NCBI GenBank assembly: GCA_018003315.1
Contig: JAGNEJ010000008.1
Span: 1 to 64,000, forward strand
DNA: 64,000 nucleotides
From: Verrucomicrobiales bacterium
GTDB taxonomy: Bacteria; Verrucomicrobiota; Verrucomicrobiia; Verrucomicrobiales; V1-33
Direction: 5' to 3'
Made by a program: the position numbers and the translations under genes. The notes under the pieces were generated by a model. The model saw only the letters and a list, made by a program, of their open reading frames with translations, was not told where the DNA came from and searched no databases. Positions 34,638 through 42,393 of this stretch are shown piece by piece (positions within the stretch are counted from its first letter, which is position 1; the number at the start of each line of letters is the position of its first letter).

Positions 34638-36869
34638 TTGACTCCATCCTGGATTGCAACCCTGGCGGATTTCCTGCAGCACGAGCAGGGGGTGGAAGCG
34701 ATGTTGCTGGACCCAGCGGAAAAAACCGTTTCCCTGGCGACGATTGGACAGGTGGATGTGGAGCGTCTGCAGGAAAAGCTCCATGCGGTGCTGGGGGAAT
34801 TGGACGCCGCGGCGCTGCACGGAGTCACTCTGGCCGACGCGGCGGAAGCCCACATGCCGGGAGGCCTGACGCTCAAGCCGCTGCCCAACCAGACCCTGCT
34901 GGAAAAACCGTCCTGCCCGACCTCTCCAAAACTCTGGCACTGGCGCAATTTCGAATGGCCGGAACCCGAGGAAATCGAGGCGAGCAGCCGGGAGGAATGG
35001 ACCAGCCTGGCACTGCAGGCCGGCGGTTGCGGGCTGGCGCTGCTGGTCGGCTGGCTTTGCGAAAAATTTGCGCTTGGGCCGCTCTGGCTGCCAAAGGTGT
35101 TCTACAGCGTGTCGCTGCTGAGCGGCGGCTGGGATGCCGCCAAGGACGTCTGGGAAAAGCTGCGGCAGGGCCGGGTGGATGTGCATTTTCTGATGCTGGC
35201 GGTGGCGGTGGGGGCGGTGAGCATCGGAGCGTGGACGGAAGGCGCGCTGCTGTTGTTTTTGTTTTCCGGTTCCGAGGCCATGGAGCACTACGCGCTGCAC
35301 CGGACGCACCGTGAAATCAACGCCCTGACAAAAGGTGCGCCGAAAACCGCCGCCCTGGTGCTGCCGGACGGCACCACGGTTCCGCGGATGGTCTCCCTGC
35401 TCCAGCCGGGAGACGTCATCCTGGTAAAGCCTGACGAAGTGTTTCCCGCAGACGGCGATCTGGTGGAGGGAAAGACCGCTGCGGATGAATCCACCCTGAC
35501 CGGCGAGAGCGTGGCCGTGGCGAAGGAACCCGGGGACGGCGTGTTCAGCGGCACGCTCAACCTGTGGGGTCTGGCCAAAATCAAAGTCACCCGCCTCGCC
35601 AAGGAATCCGCCCTGCACCGGATCATCGCCCTCATCCAGCAGGCGCAGCACCTGCGCGCACCCAGCCAGCAGTTCACGGACAAGTTCGGCACCGGCTACA
35701 CGCTGGGCATCCTGGCCCTGACCGTGGGCATGTTTTTTCTTTGGTGGCTGGGTTTTGGCATTCCGCCCCTGCAGAATACCGAGGGGGTGAAGTCCGCATT
35801 TTACCGTGCGATGACCCTGCTGGTGGTAGCCAGCCCGTGCGCCCTGGTGCTCAGCATTCCCAGCGCCATCCTCGCCGCCATTGCCAGCGGCGCCCGGCGC
35901 GGCATTTTGTTCCGCGGCGGGGCCGCCATCGAAAAACTGGCGGAGGTCGATGTGGTCGCCATGGACAAGACCGGCACCCTGACCACGGGGGAAATGCGCG
36001 TGGAAAGCATCGAAAGCTTTCCACCGGGGCGGGAGCGCGACGTGGCGGAAATCGCCTTCACCATGGAAAGCCACTCCAACCATCCCCTGGCCAGAGCCAT
36101 TACGGCCTACGGCAAGGCCCAGGGCCTGCAGCCGCGGGAAATGAGGGAGTTTCAGTCGCTGACCGGAAAGGGACTGCGCGGCGCCATTGACCAGCAGGTC
36201 ACCTATCTCGGGCGGCGCGAGCTGCTGGCCAGCGGGACGCTGCAGGAATGGATCGCCAAAGTGCCGGACCCGCCGGTGGCGTTCACCGAAGTCTGGATCG
36301 TCCACGGAAAACTGCTGGGCCGGATTCTCCTCAAAGACCAGATCCGCGAGGAATCCCGCGCGGTGCTGGCGGCATTGCGGGCGGACCACATTCGCACCCT
36401 CATGCTCACGGGCGACCGTCGATCCGCCGCGGAAACCGTGGCGCGCGACCTCGGCGTGGAGGATGTCCGCGCCGGCCTCACGCCGGAGGACAAGCTGCGC
36501 ATCATTTCTGAATTCACGAAAGACGGACACAAGGTGGCGATGGTGGGCGACGGAGTCAATGACGCACCCAGTCTGGCGGCGGCGTATGTGAGCATCGCCA
36601 TGGGCGGACGCGGGAGCGACGCGGCCCTGGAGCAGGCGGATGTCGCGCTGATGAACGACCGCATCGACAAATTCCTCACCGCCCGCCGCCTCAGCCAGCA
36701 GGCCCGCGCCATCATCCGGCAGAATCTGGTCATCGCCCTTGGCACGGTGACGCTGATGGTTGGCGCATCGCTTTTCGGAATCGTTCCGCTGACCCTCGGC
36801 GTGCTGGCACACGAAGGCAGCACCGTGCTGGTCTGCCTCAACAGTCTGCGCCTGCTCCTGGCGAAATAA
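34638..36869 (+). CDS. P1B-type metal-transporting ATPase, P1B-4 (CoaT-like) signature
   Basis: A 743-residue heavy-metal P-type ATPase with a TTG start that includes an HMA-like N-terminus lacking the CxxC metal site. Key motifs are the TGES actuator loop, SPC at 399-401 in the metal-binding span, DKTGTLT with phosphorylated Asp443, GDGVNDAPSL, and HEGST in the last span. SPC plus HEGST, with few membrane spans, marks the P1B-4 group, which exports cobalt, iron or zinc ions across the inner membrane. The exact metal is not certain. It lies 36 nt downstream of the FHA gene. There is no metalloregulator gene beside it. Confidence 0.93.
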   Translation: MTPSWIATLADFLQHEQGVEAMLLDPAEKTVSLATIGQVDVERLQEKLHAVLGELDAAALHGVTLADAAEAHMPGGLTLKPLPNQTLLEKPSCPTSPKLWHWRNFEWPEPEEIEASSREEWTSLALQAGGCGLALLVGWLCEKFALGPLWLPKVFYSVSLLSGGWDAAKDVWEKLRQGRVDVHFLMLAVAVGAVSIGAWTEGALLLFLFSGSEAMEHYALHRTHREINALTKGAPKTAALVLPDGTTVPRMVSLLQPGDVILVKPDEVFPADGDLVEGKTAADESTLTGESVAVAKEPGDGVFSGTLNLWGLAKIKVTRLAKESALHRIIALIQQAQHLRAPSQQFTDKFGTGYTLGILALTVGMFFLWWLGFGIPPLQNTEGVKSAFYRAMTLLVVASPCALVLSIPSAILAAIASGARRGILFRGGAAIEKLAEVDVVAMDKTGTLTTGEMRVESIESFPPGRERDVAEIAFTMESHSNHPLARAITAYGKAQGLQPREMREFQSLTGKGLRGAIDQQVTYLGRRELLASGTLQEWIAKVPDPPVAFTEVWIVHGKLLGRILLKDQIREESRAVLAALRADHIRTLMLTGDRRSAAETVARDLGVEDVRAGLTPEDKLRIISEFTKDGHKVAMVGDGVNDAPSLAAAYVSIAMGGRGSDAALEQADVALMNDRIDKFLTARRLSQQARAIIRQNLVIALGTVTLMVGASLFGIVPLTLGVLAHEGSTVLVCLNSLRLLLAK

Positions 36870-36947
36870 CACCGCCCCTGGGAACGCCACCCGAAAAAGC
36901 GCGGGTCGCAGGCTGTTTTCCGGTTGAGAAGTGGAGGTGCGACGATT

Positions 36948-38072
36948 ATGAGCCGTTGCGCCATGGATGAAAACTTTTTGGGACAACTGCTGCTGACTGG
37001 GGTGCCGGGTCCGGAACTGGATGCGGAGACAGCACGGCGTTTCCGGGATCTGCAGCCGGGGGGATTCATTCTTTTTGGCCGCAACATCAAAAGCCCCGGA
37101 CAGTTGCGCAAACTAATCGACGACCTGCGTGATCTCAGCCGCGTCGAGCCGTTCATCACGATTGACCAGGAGGGCGGACGCGTTTCCCGCCTGCGGCTCA
37201 TCGGATCGGAACCGCCCAATGCCGTCGCCCTGCGCGACAAGGCTGACCGCCGCCTCATCGCCCGGCACGGCCAGCTCACCGGGGAAATTTTGCGGCTTTT
37301 CGGATTCAATCTCGACCTCTGCCCCGTGCTCGACATTTCCCATGACGACACGGCGGACAATTCGCTCAAGGGCCGCTGCTACGGGCGCAACCCGCAGGAG
37401 GTGATCACCAATGCCGGCGAATTCAACCGCGCCCTGCGCAAAATGGGGGTGCTGAGCTGCGGGAAGCATTTCCCCACCTACGGGAGCGCCGACGTGGACC
37501 CCCACCACGAACTTCCGGTCATCCGGCGGACGAAGGCGGAATTGCTGGCGGAGGAAGTCCTGCCGTTCAGCGCGCTGATTCCGGAACTCGATTCCATGAT
37601 GATCGGCCACGCCTGGTTCCCGGACTTTGAACCCGACCGCCCGCGCTGGCCGTCCAGCCTGTCCCATAACATCATCACCAAATTCCTGCGCGACCAGCTC
37701 GGTTTCGACAAGGGTCTGGTCATGACCGACGACCTCGACATGGGTGCCATTCTCAACGAAGTCACCTTTGAACAAACCATCCGCGAGGCGGTGCTCGCGG
37801 GCAATGATCTGGTGATGATCTGCCACCGGCTGGAAATGGTGGAGCTGGCCAGGGAACACCTGCGCACCGTGCCGGAGCTGCCCCTCAACCTCGCACTGGA
37901 ACGCATCCACCGGGCCAAAAAGAAAATGCACCGGCCCCTGAAATGGAGCATCGAAGAATTCGACCGGATCAACCGGGACATTTGGGACCTGCGCGTGGCG
38001 GTGCTCGGCGAGGAGCAGGCCGGCAACCTGAGCGTGGAGGATGGAAAACGTTCACCCGTGGAACTTTACTGA
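36948..38072 (+). CDS. nagZ: Beta-N-acetylhexosaminidase, NagZ-like (GH3)
   Basis: A 374-residue GH3 enzyme. GGAGG at 36933-36937 lies 10 nt before ATG 36948. It has the NagZ layout: FILFGRNI, ITIDQEGGRVSRL, NLDLCPVLDI, GKHFPTYGSADVDPHHELP and VMTDDLDMGA. Nucleophile Asp261 lies in the last motif. The Asp-x-His acid/base pair of NagZ is kept (DPH), but the usual KHFPGHG reads KHFPTYG. NagZ cleaves GlcNAc from peptidoglycan fragments in cell-wall recycling. It is 21 nt upstream of the zinc-ribbon gene and likely co-transcribed with it. Confidence 0.93.
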   Translation: MSRCAMDENFLGQLLLTGVPGPELDAETARRFRDLQPGGFILFGRNIKSPGQLRKLIDDLRDLSRVEPFITIDQEGGRVSRLRLIGSEPPNAVALRDKADRRLIARHGQLTGEILRLFGFNLDLCPVLDISHDDTADNSLKGRCYGRNPQEVITNAGEFNRALRKMGVLSCGKHFPTYGSADVDPHHELPVIRRTKAELLAEEVLPFSALIPELDSMMIGHAWFPDFEPDRPRWPSSLSHNIITKFLRDQLGFDKGLVMTDDLDMGAILNEVTFEQTIREAVLAGNDLVMICHRLEMVELAREHLRTVPELPLNLALERIHRAKKKMHRPLKWSIEEFDRINRDIWDLRVAVLGEEQAGNLSVEDGKRSPVELY

Positions 38073-38093
38073 CCCCTGCACCCGCCTCCAGCC

Positions 38094-38798
38094 ATGCTTC
38101 CTGCCATCGCACAACTGCTCATTCTCCAGGACAAGGACCAACTGCTGCGCCGACTGCAGAACGATCTCAAGCGCCTGCCGCTGGAAGAGGAGCGCGCCAA
38201 ACAAAAACTGGCGAGCGATACCGAATCGGTGCGCCAGGCGAAGGCCCGCCTGCAGGAAAACGAAGTGGCCACCAAGAATTTGGAACTGCAGATCGGAACG
38301 CGCAAGGAGACGATCAGTCGGCTCAAGGTCCAGCAGTATGAGACCCGGAAAAATGATGAATACCAGGCGCTGGGCAATGAAGTGGTGCGCTACCAGGCGG
38401 AGGTGTCCGGCCTGGAAGATCAGGAAATCGAACTGATGGAGAAGGCGGAAACGCTCAAGGCGGAACTCGCCGCCGTCCAGGCCGGACTGCAGGCCACCCA
38501 GACTAGAGTGGACTCGGAGCTGGCCCAACTGGCCGAACGGCACGGCCACGTCAAAACGCAGATCGCCGACGCGACGGCGCAGCGCCAGACTCTTGCGGAA
38601 AAAGTGGATGAGGACCTGCTGGAGTCCTACGATCGCATTTTCAAACACCGCGGGGACGCCGCCGTCGTGGCCATCGAGGGCAACGTCTGCCGGGGCTGCA
38701 ACATGAAGGTGGCCCCTGCGGTGCTGGTTTCCGTCAAGGGTGGCAAGCATCTGACCCACTGCTCGAACTGCGGGCGCATGGTCTATCTGGGCGAATGA
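38094..38798 (+). CDS. Coiled-coil protein with C4 zinc ribbon (DUF164/CT398-like)
   Basis: A 234-residue protein. Residues 5-185 are a long antiparallel-type coiled coil (LQNDLKRLPLEEERAKQKL, KNDEYQALGNEVVRYQAEV). The C-terminus is a zinc ribbon with Cys-x2-Cys in CRGCNMKVAP and Cys-x2-Cys in HCSNCGRMVYL. The motif NDEYQALGNEV is a family hallmark. Members bind nucleic acid or act as adaptors in other bacteria. It follows nagZ and precedes fmdB, which has its own promoter. Confidence 0.9.
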   Translation: MLPAIAQLLILQDKDQLLRRLQNDLKRLPLEEERAKQKLASDTESVRQAKARLQENEVATKNLELQIGTRKETISRLKVQQYETRKNDEYQALGNEVVRYQAEVSGLEDQEIELMEKAETLKAELAAVQAGLQATQTRVDSELAQLAERHGHVKTQIADATAQRQTLAEKVDEDLLESYDRIFKHRGDAAVVAIEGNVCRGCNMKVAPAVLVSVKGGKHLTHCSNCGRMVYLGE

Positions 38799-38838
38799 TC
38801 CCGGTATTTCCCGTCTGCCCTGGCAACGTGCAGCCACC

Positions 38839-38867
38839 TTGAAAGCCGGACCGGGCGGGGTTATAAT
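38839..38867 (+). promoter_or_regulatory. Sigma70-type promoter of the FmdB-like gene
   Basis: TTGAAA (38839-38844) and a perfect TATAAT (38862-38867) are separated by exactly 17 nt. They lie 60 nt before the start codon of the FmdB-like gene at 38927. This is the best promoter match in the window. Confidence 0.85.
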
Positions 38868-38926
38868 CGGTTGCAAGGGGGAAACATCTGCGTTTTGCTG
38901 GCCACCCCCCAAATCAGAATACCGCC

Positions 38927-39250
38927 ATGCCCACCTACGATTACGTTTGCGAAAAATGTGAGAAGGAATTCGAGGTCTTCCAGTCGATGAAAGACCCGCA
39001 CCTGAAAAAATGCGTGGACAAGTCCTGCGGAGGCAAGGTGTCCAGGAAGATCGGCACCGGTGCGGGCATCGTTTTCAAAGGATCGGGATTTTACCAGACC
39101 GACTACCGCAGCGAATCCTACAAATCCGCCGCCAAGAAGGACTCCACCCCCGCCGCGGCCCCGGCCTCCGCTGCCGGCAGCAGCAGCACCGAGTCCAAGC
39201 CGGCGGCGAAATCCGGCGGCGGTTGCGGCTCCGGCTGCGGCTGTCACTGA
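38927..39250 (+). CDS. FmdB-family zinc-ribbon protein
   Basis: A 107-residue protein starting MPTYDYVCEKCEKEFEVFQS, the FmdB/CxxC_CXXC_SSSS domain. Two Cys-x2-Cys type pairs (CEKC, and Cys-x4-Cys in CVDKSCGG) form the predicted zinc knuckle. GIVFKGSGFYQTDYR is a family motif. An Ala/Ser/Lys-rich linker leads to a Cys-rich tail (GGGCGSGCGCH) that could bind a second metal. Members are poorly understood small regulators or chaperones. The gene has a near-consensus promoter at 38839-38867, so it should be well expressed. Confidence 0.93.
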   Translation: MPTYDYVCEKCEKEFEVFQSMKDPHLKKCVDKSCGGKVSRKIGTGAGIVFKGSGFYQTDYRSESYKSAAKKDSTPAAAPASAAGSSSTESKPAAKSGGGCGSGCGCH

Positions 39251-39324
39251 AGCCGCTCACCCGCCGCGGTGCGCGAAATCCACCCGCAATTCTCCCTTCT
39301 CCCTAACTTCGAGGCCGTCCGCTC

Positions 39325-39702
39325 ATGTGGAATTACATCCGGTTCTATTTCACCAACTACACCCCGCAGATCATCTTTTTCCTGGTGTTCATGGCGGCGG
39401 CGGTGCCCATTTTGATTTATTACCGGCGGAGAAATCCCAATCCCCGCTTTCGCCCCTCGCTGGGTGAAATGACGATGGTGTCGCTGTTTGCTGTGGTGAT
39501 CTGCGGCGTGATGGGGGTCGGCCTGGGCACCATTTTCAACAAGGAACAGGACCTCCGCAGACTGGGGGACAAGCCGGTGGCGGAATTCAACAATTATGAT
39601 GCCGGCATTTCCGGCCGAAACGGTGGCGGAGGCGAGGAGGGCAAAGCCAAAAAGGAGCAGGGACCGCCCGTGGAATTGCTGCTGCAGGGCGGCGGCAAAT
39701 GA
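39325..39702 (+). CDS. Small membrane protein of unknown function
   Basis: A 125-residue protein with two hydrophobic spans (QIIFFLVFMAAAVPILIYY and MVSLFAVVICGVMGVGLG) separated by an Arg/Pro-rich loop. A Gly/Glu/Lys-rich tail ends in PPVELLLQGGGK. By the positive-inside rule the loop is likely cytoplasmic. No family was recognised. It lies between fmdB (75 nt upstream) and rimO (46 nt downstream), all on the plus strand, so a small operon is possible. Confidence 0.75.
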   Translation: MWNYIRFYFTNYTPQIIFFLVFMAAAVPILIYYRRRNPNPRFRPSLGEMTMVSLFAVVICGVMGVGLGTIFNKEQDLRRLGDKPVAEFNNYDAGISGRNGGGGEEGKAKKEQGPPVELLLQGGGK

Positions 39703-39747
39703 TGCCGGAGGCGAGGCGAAATTTTTATTTTCCGAACCACGACGCGG

Positions 39748-41115
39748 ATGATCAAAGTCGGACTCATTTCCCTGGGGTGCGCCAAAAACCTCATCGATTC
39801 AGAAATCATGATCGGCCACCTGCACCAGGCGGGCATGGCGATGACTCCGGATGCGAAGGAAGCCGACGTGCTCATCGTCAACACCTGTTCCTTCATCGAC
39901 ATGGCGAAAAAGGAAAGCATCGGCGCCATTCAGGACGCGGTGGACGACCGGACGGATCAAGGGCGCAGCCGCCAGAAAATCATTGTCGCCGGATGCCTGT
40001 CACAGCGTTTTTCCAAGGAACTGCCGGGACTGATGCCGGAGGTGGACGCCTTCATCGGCCTGGACCAGGTCACCCGGGTGGCTCCGATCATTGAAGGACT
40101 GCTGGGCCGGAATCGGAGCGCTGGCGAGGCACCGGAAAATCTGGTCAGTGCCAAACCTCACTACATTCCCGACTACGACACCCCGCGGTTCCGGCTCACT
40201 CCGCGGCACTCCGCCTATGTCAAGGTGGCGGAAGGCTGCAACCACACCTGCAGCTTTTGCATCATCCCGAAAATCCGGGGAATGCACCGCAGCCGCACCC
40301 AGGAAAGCGTGGTCCATGAAGTCCGCGATCTGGTGAAAAACGGCGTCCGGGAAATCAACCTCATTTCCCAGGACACCACCTATTTCGGGATGGACAAATG
40401 GGAGGACGCCCGGCCCACGCCGCGCAGTCCGGTCGATTCCAGCCGCGGGGAGAGCCTGGCCACCCTGCTGCGCGAGCTGAACGCGATCCGGGGGGATTTC
40501 TGGATCCGGCTGCTCTACACCCACCCGGCGCACTGGAGCGACGAACTCATTGCCACCATTGCAGCATGCAAAAAGGTGGTGCGCTACGTGGACATGCCGC
40601 TGCAGCACATCTCCGACCGGATGCTGAAGCTCATGCGGCGGGAAACCAGCGGGGACTACATTCGCGGGCTGATCCGCCGGATGCGCGAGGGCATTCCCGG
40701 GTTGTCATTGCGGACCACGTTCATCGTGGGATTTCCCGGCGAAACGGAGGAGGATTTTCAGGAACTGCTGGCCTTCATCCGGGAAGAGCGGTTTGAACGG
40801 GCCGGCGTCTTCAAATACAGCCGTGAGGAGGGCACCCGTGCCTTCAACTTCGACGGCCGGCTGCACCACAAAACCATCGAAAGCCGGTGGAACCGCGCCA
40901 TGCAGACGCTGCAGGAACTTGCCGGGGAATTCAATGGCACGCAGGTCGGGAAAAGTCTGCGGGTTCTGGTGGAAAAGCCGGGCCTCGCCCGCACCACGAT
41001 GGATGCCCCTGACATCGACGGAACGGTCATGGTTGACGGCGGCCTTCCCGTGGGTGAATTCGCCGATGTCACCATCACCGGCTGGCGCGGCTACGACCTG
41101 GTGGCCACCCGCTGA
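39748..41115 (+). CDS. rimO: Ribosomal protein S12 methylthiotransferase
   Basis: A 455-residue radical-SAM methylthiotransferase. The N-terminal MTTase domain has its three cluster cysteines in LGCAKN, NTCSFI and AGCLSQR. The radical-SAM motif Cys-x3-Cys-x2-Cys is in GCNHTCSFCIIP. Signature segments IRGMHRSRT, EINLISQDTTYFGMDKW and YVDMPLQHISD distinguish RimO from MiaB. A TRAM domain closes the protein (VMVDGGLPVGEFADVTITGW). It adds a methylthio group to an aspartate of ribosomal protein S12. It converges on the roadblock gene. Confidence 0.96.
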   Translation: MIKVGLISLGCAKNLIDSEIMIGHLHQAGMAMTPDAKEADVLIVNTCSFIDMAKKESIGAIQDAVDDRTDQGRSRQKIIVAGCLSQRFSKELPGLMPEVDAFIGLDQVTRVAPIIEGLLGRNRSAGEAPENLVSAKPHYIPDYDTPRFRLTPRHSAYVKVAEGCNHTCSFCIIPKIRGMHRSRTQESVVHEVRDLVKNGVREINLISQDTTYFGMDKWEDARPTPRSPVDSSRGESLATLLRELNAIRGDFWIRLLYTHPAHWSDELIATIAACKKVVRYVDMPLQHISDRMLKLMRRETSGDYIRGLIRRMREGIPGLSLRTTFIVGFPGETEEDFQELLAFIREERFERAGVFKYSREEGTRAFNFDGRLHHKTIESRWNRAMQTLQELAGEFNGTQVGKSLRVLVEKPGLARTTMDAPDIDGTVMVDGGLPVGEFADVTITGWRGYDLVATR

Positions 41116-41147
41116 GCAGCCCGCACCCTGCCCGCCAGGTCGCAGGA

Positions 41148-41639
41148 TTACAGCGGGCCGAGGCTGAAGTTCTCCAGCACGATGTCGCCTTCTTCCATCG
41201 GCTCAGTGACCGAGGTGGCGAAGGCTTCATCCAGTTGTTCGCGCAGCAGTGGGGCAAAGCGGCTCAAGGCGCTGCGGACGATTCCCAGGCGGGTTTCGTT
41301 TCCGAACACGGTGAGCAGAAACACGGTGGGGGTCAGCGGGCTGAGACAGAAATGGCGGCTGCGCCCCTGGTGGAAGAGGCCTTCGCAGGCAGTGTCTCCG
41401 AGACGTTTTGACAGTTCCTGCACGGCAATGAAGGCGCCGTTGGCCAGCGCACCGATGACCTCGGCGCACTCCGGTCGATTTTCTGGCAGGTCGATGAGGA
41501 TGGCGCCGCTTTCCTCCAGCAACGCGGCATAGCTGGCTTCGGAACTCAGCCGGTAGTCGGCCAGGCTTCGGGTCAACAGCGAGGAATGCCTGCCGTCGAG
41601 CACAACATGATGACCGCTGGTTGGGGCGCGTCCGGACAT
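41148..41639 (-). CDS. Roadblock/LC7-domain protein
   Basis: A 163-residue protein of the roadblock/LC7 type, as in MglB. The pattern is a helix, the strand GAILIDLPENRPECAEVIGAL, then FIAVQELSKRLGD, HFCLSPLTPTVFLLTVFGNETRLGIVRSALSRF. Its start lies three nt after the MglA-like stop, so the two are tightly coupled. In Myxococcus, MglB is a GTPase-activating partner of MglA; the same role is likely but not proven here. Confidence 0.85.
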   Translation of the reverse strand: MSGRAPTSGHHVVLDGRHSSLLTRSLADYRLSSEASYAALLEESGAILIDLPENRPECAEVIGALANGAFIAVQELSKRLGDTACEGLFHQGRSRHFCLSPLTPTVFLLTVFGNETRLGIVRSALSRFAPLLREQLDEAFATSVTEPMEEGDIVLENFSLGPL

Positions 41640-41642
41640 GGA

Positions 41643-42350
41643 TCAGGTGCGGTTGGGCGTTCCCACCGGGGCGGTCTGGCGGGGCGGTGCCGACGGCGCG
41701 CCGGATTCCGCTCCCGCACCTGCCGTGCGGCTGGCTGGCGCGGACTGGGGACGCCGGGCGGTGGCGCGGTGAAAGCGCTGCAGGATTTCCTCCGCGAGGG
41801 AATTGAGCGTGGCGAACACGTTGTGCCCGGTGCTGGCGGCGGTTTCGAAATGCCGGCGGCGCGGCGACCCGTTGTTGAGCAGGTATTCCAGATAAGGCAC
41901 CGGCGCGACATGCTCCAGGTCCCGCTTGTTGTACTGGAACACCAGCGGCAACTGCTCGATGGCCACGCCGTTGTCGGCGAGGTTTTTTTGCAGCGACTGC
42001 CAGGCGCTGACATTGTCCTCCATTCGGTCGAGCAGCGAATCCGCCACAAAGACAATGCCATCCACCCCCTTGAGCACTAACTGCCGGGTGGCATTGTAAC
42101 AGACCTGCCCCGGCACGGTGTAAAGCATGAAGCGGGTGGCATAGCCGTTGATGACCACCGTGTGGATCGGCAGAAAATCAAAAAACAGCGTGCGGTCGGT
42201 CGAAGTCGCCAGCGACACCAGATCTCCCCGCTGCGAGCGGTCAATCCGCCCGTGAATGTAGTTCAGGTTGGTGGTCTTGCCGCCCATGGGGGTGCCGCAA
42301 TAGACGATCTTGAAGGCAACCTCCCTGGTTTCATGATTGACGACGGCCAT
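41643..42350 (-). CDS. MglA-type small Ras-like GTPase
   Basis: A 235-residue GTPase. The P-loop is GTPMGGKTTN (residues 19-28). Segments TDRTLFFDFLP and FMLYTVPGQVCYNATRQLVL are diagnostic for the MglA family. Asn-Lys-Arg-Asp at 141-144 binds guanine. The C-terminal 35 residues are a Pro/Ala/Ser-rich extension not found in the classic protein. MglA-type GTPases set cell polarity and can act on type IV pili or secretion. It sits between a roadblock-containing scaffold upstream and a roadblock protein downstream in one minus-strand operon. Confidence 0.93.
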   Translation of the reverse strand: MAVVNHETREVAFKIVYCGTPMGGKTTNLNYIHGRIDRSQRGDLVSLATSTDRTLFFDFLPIHTVVINGYATRFMLYTVPGQVCYNATRQLVLKGVDGIVFVADSLLDRMEDNVSAWQSLQKNLADNGVAIEQLPLVFQYNKRDLEHVAPVPYLEYLLNNGSPRRRHFETAASTGHNVFATLNSLAEEILQRFHRATARRPQSAPASRTAGAGAESGAPSAPPRQTAPVGTPNRT

Positions 42351-42393
42351 GGCGCTTGCGGATGTGTGGGTGGAACGGATGATGGAAAAAGGA

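Noticed and set aside
34263-36986. Long open frame antisense to the metal ATPase
   Set aside because: The plus strand carries every P-type ATPase motif; the reverse frame is rich in His/Gln/Arg without any domain pattern.
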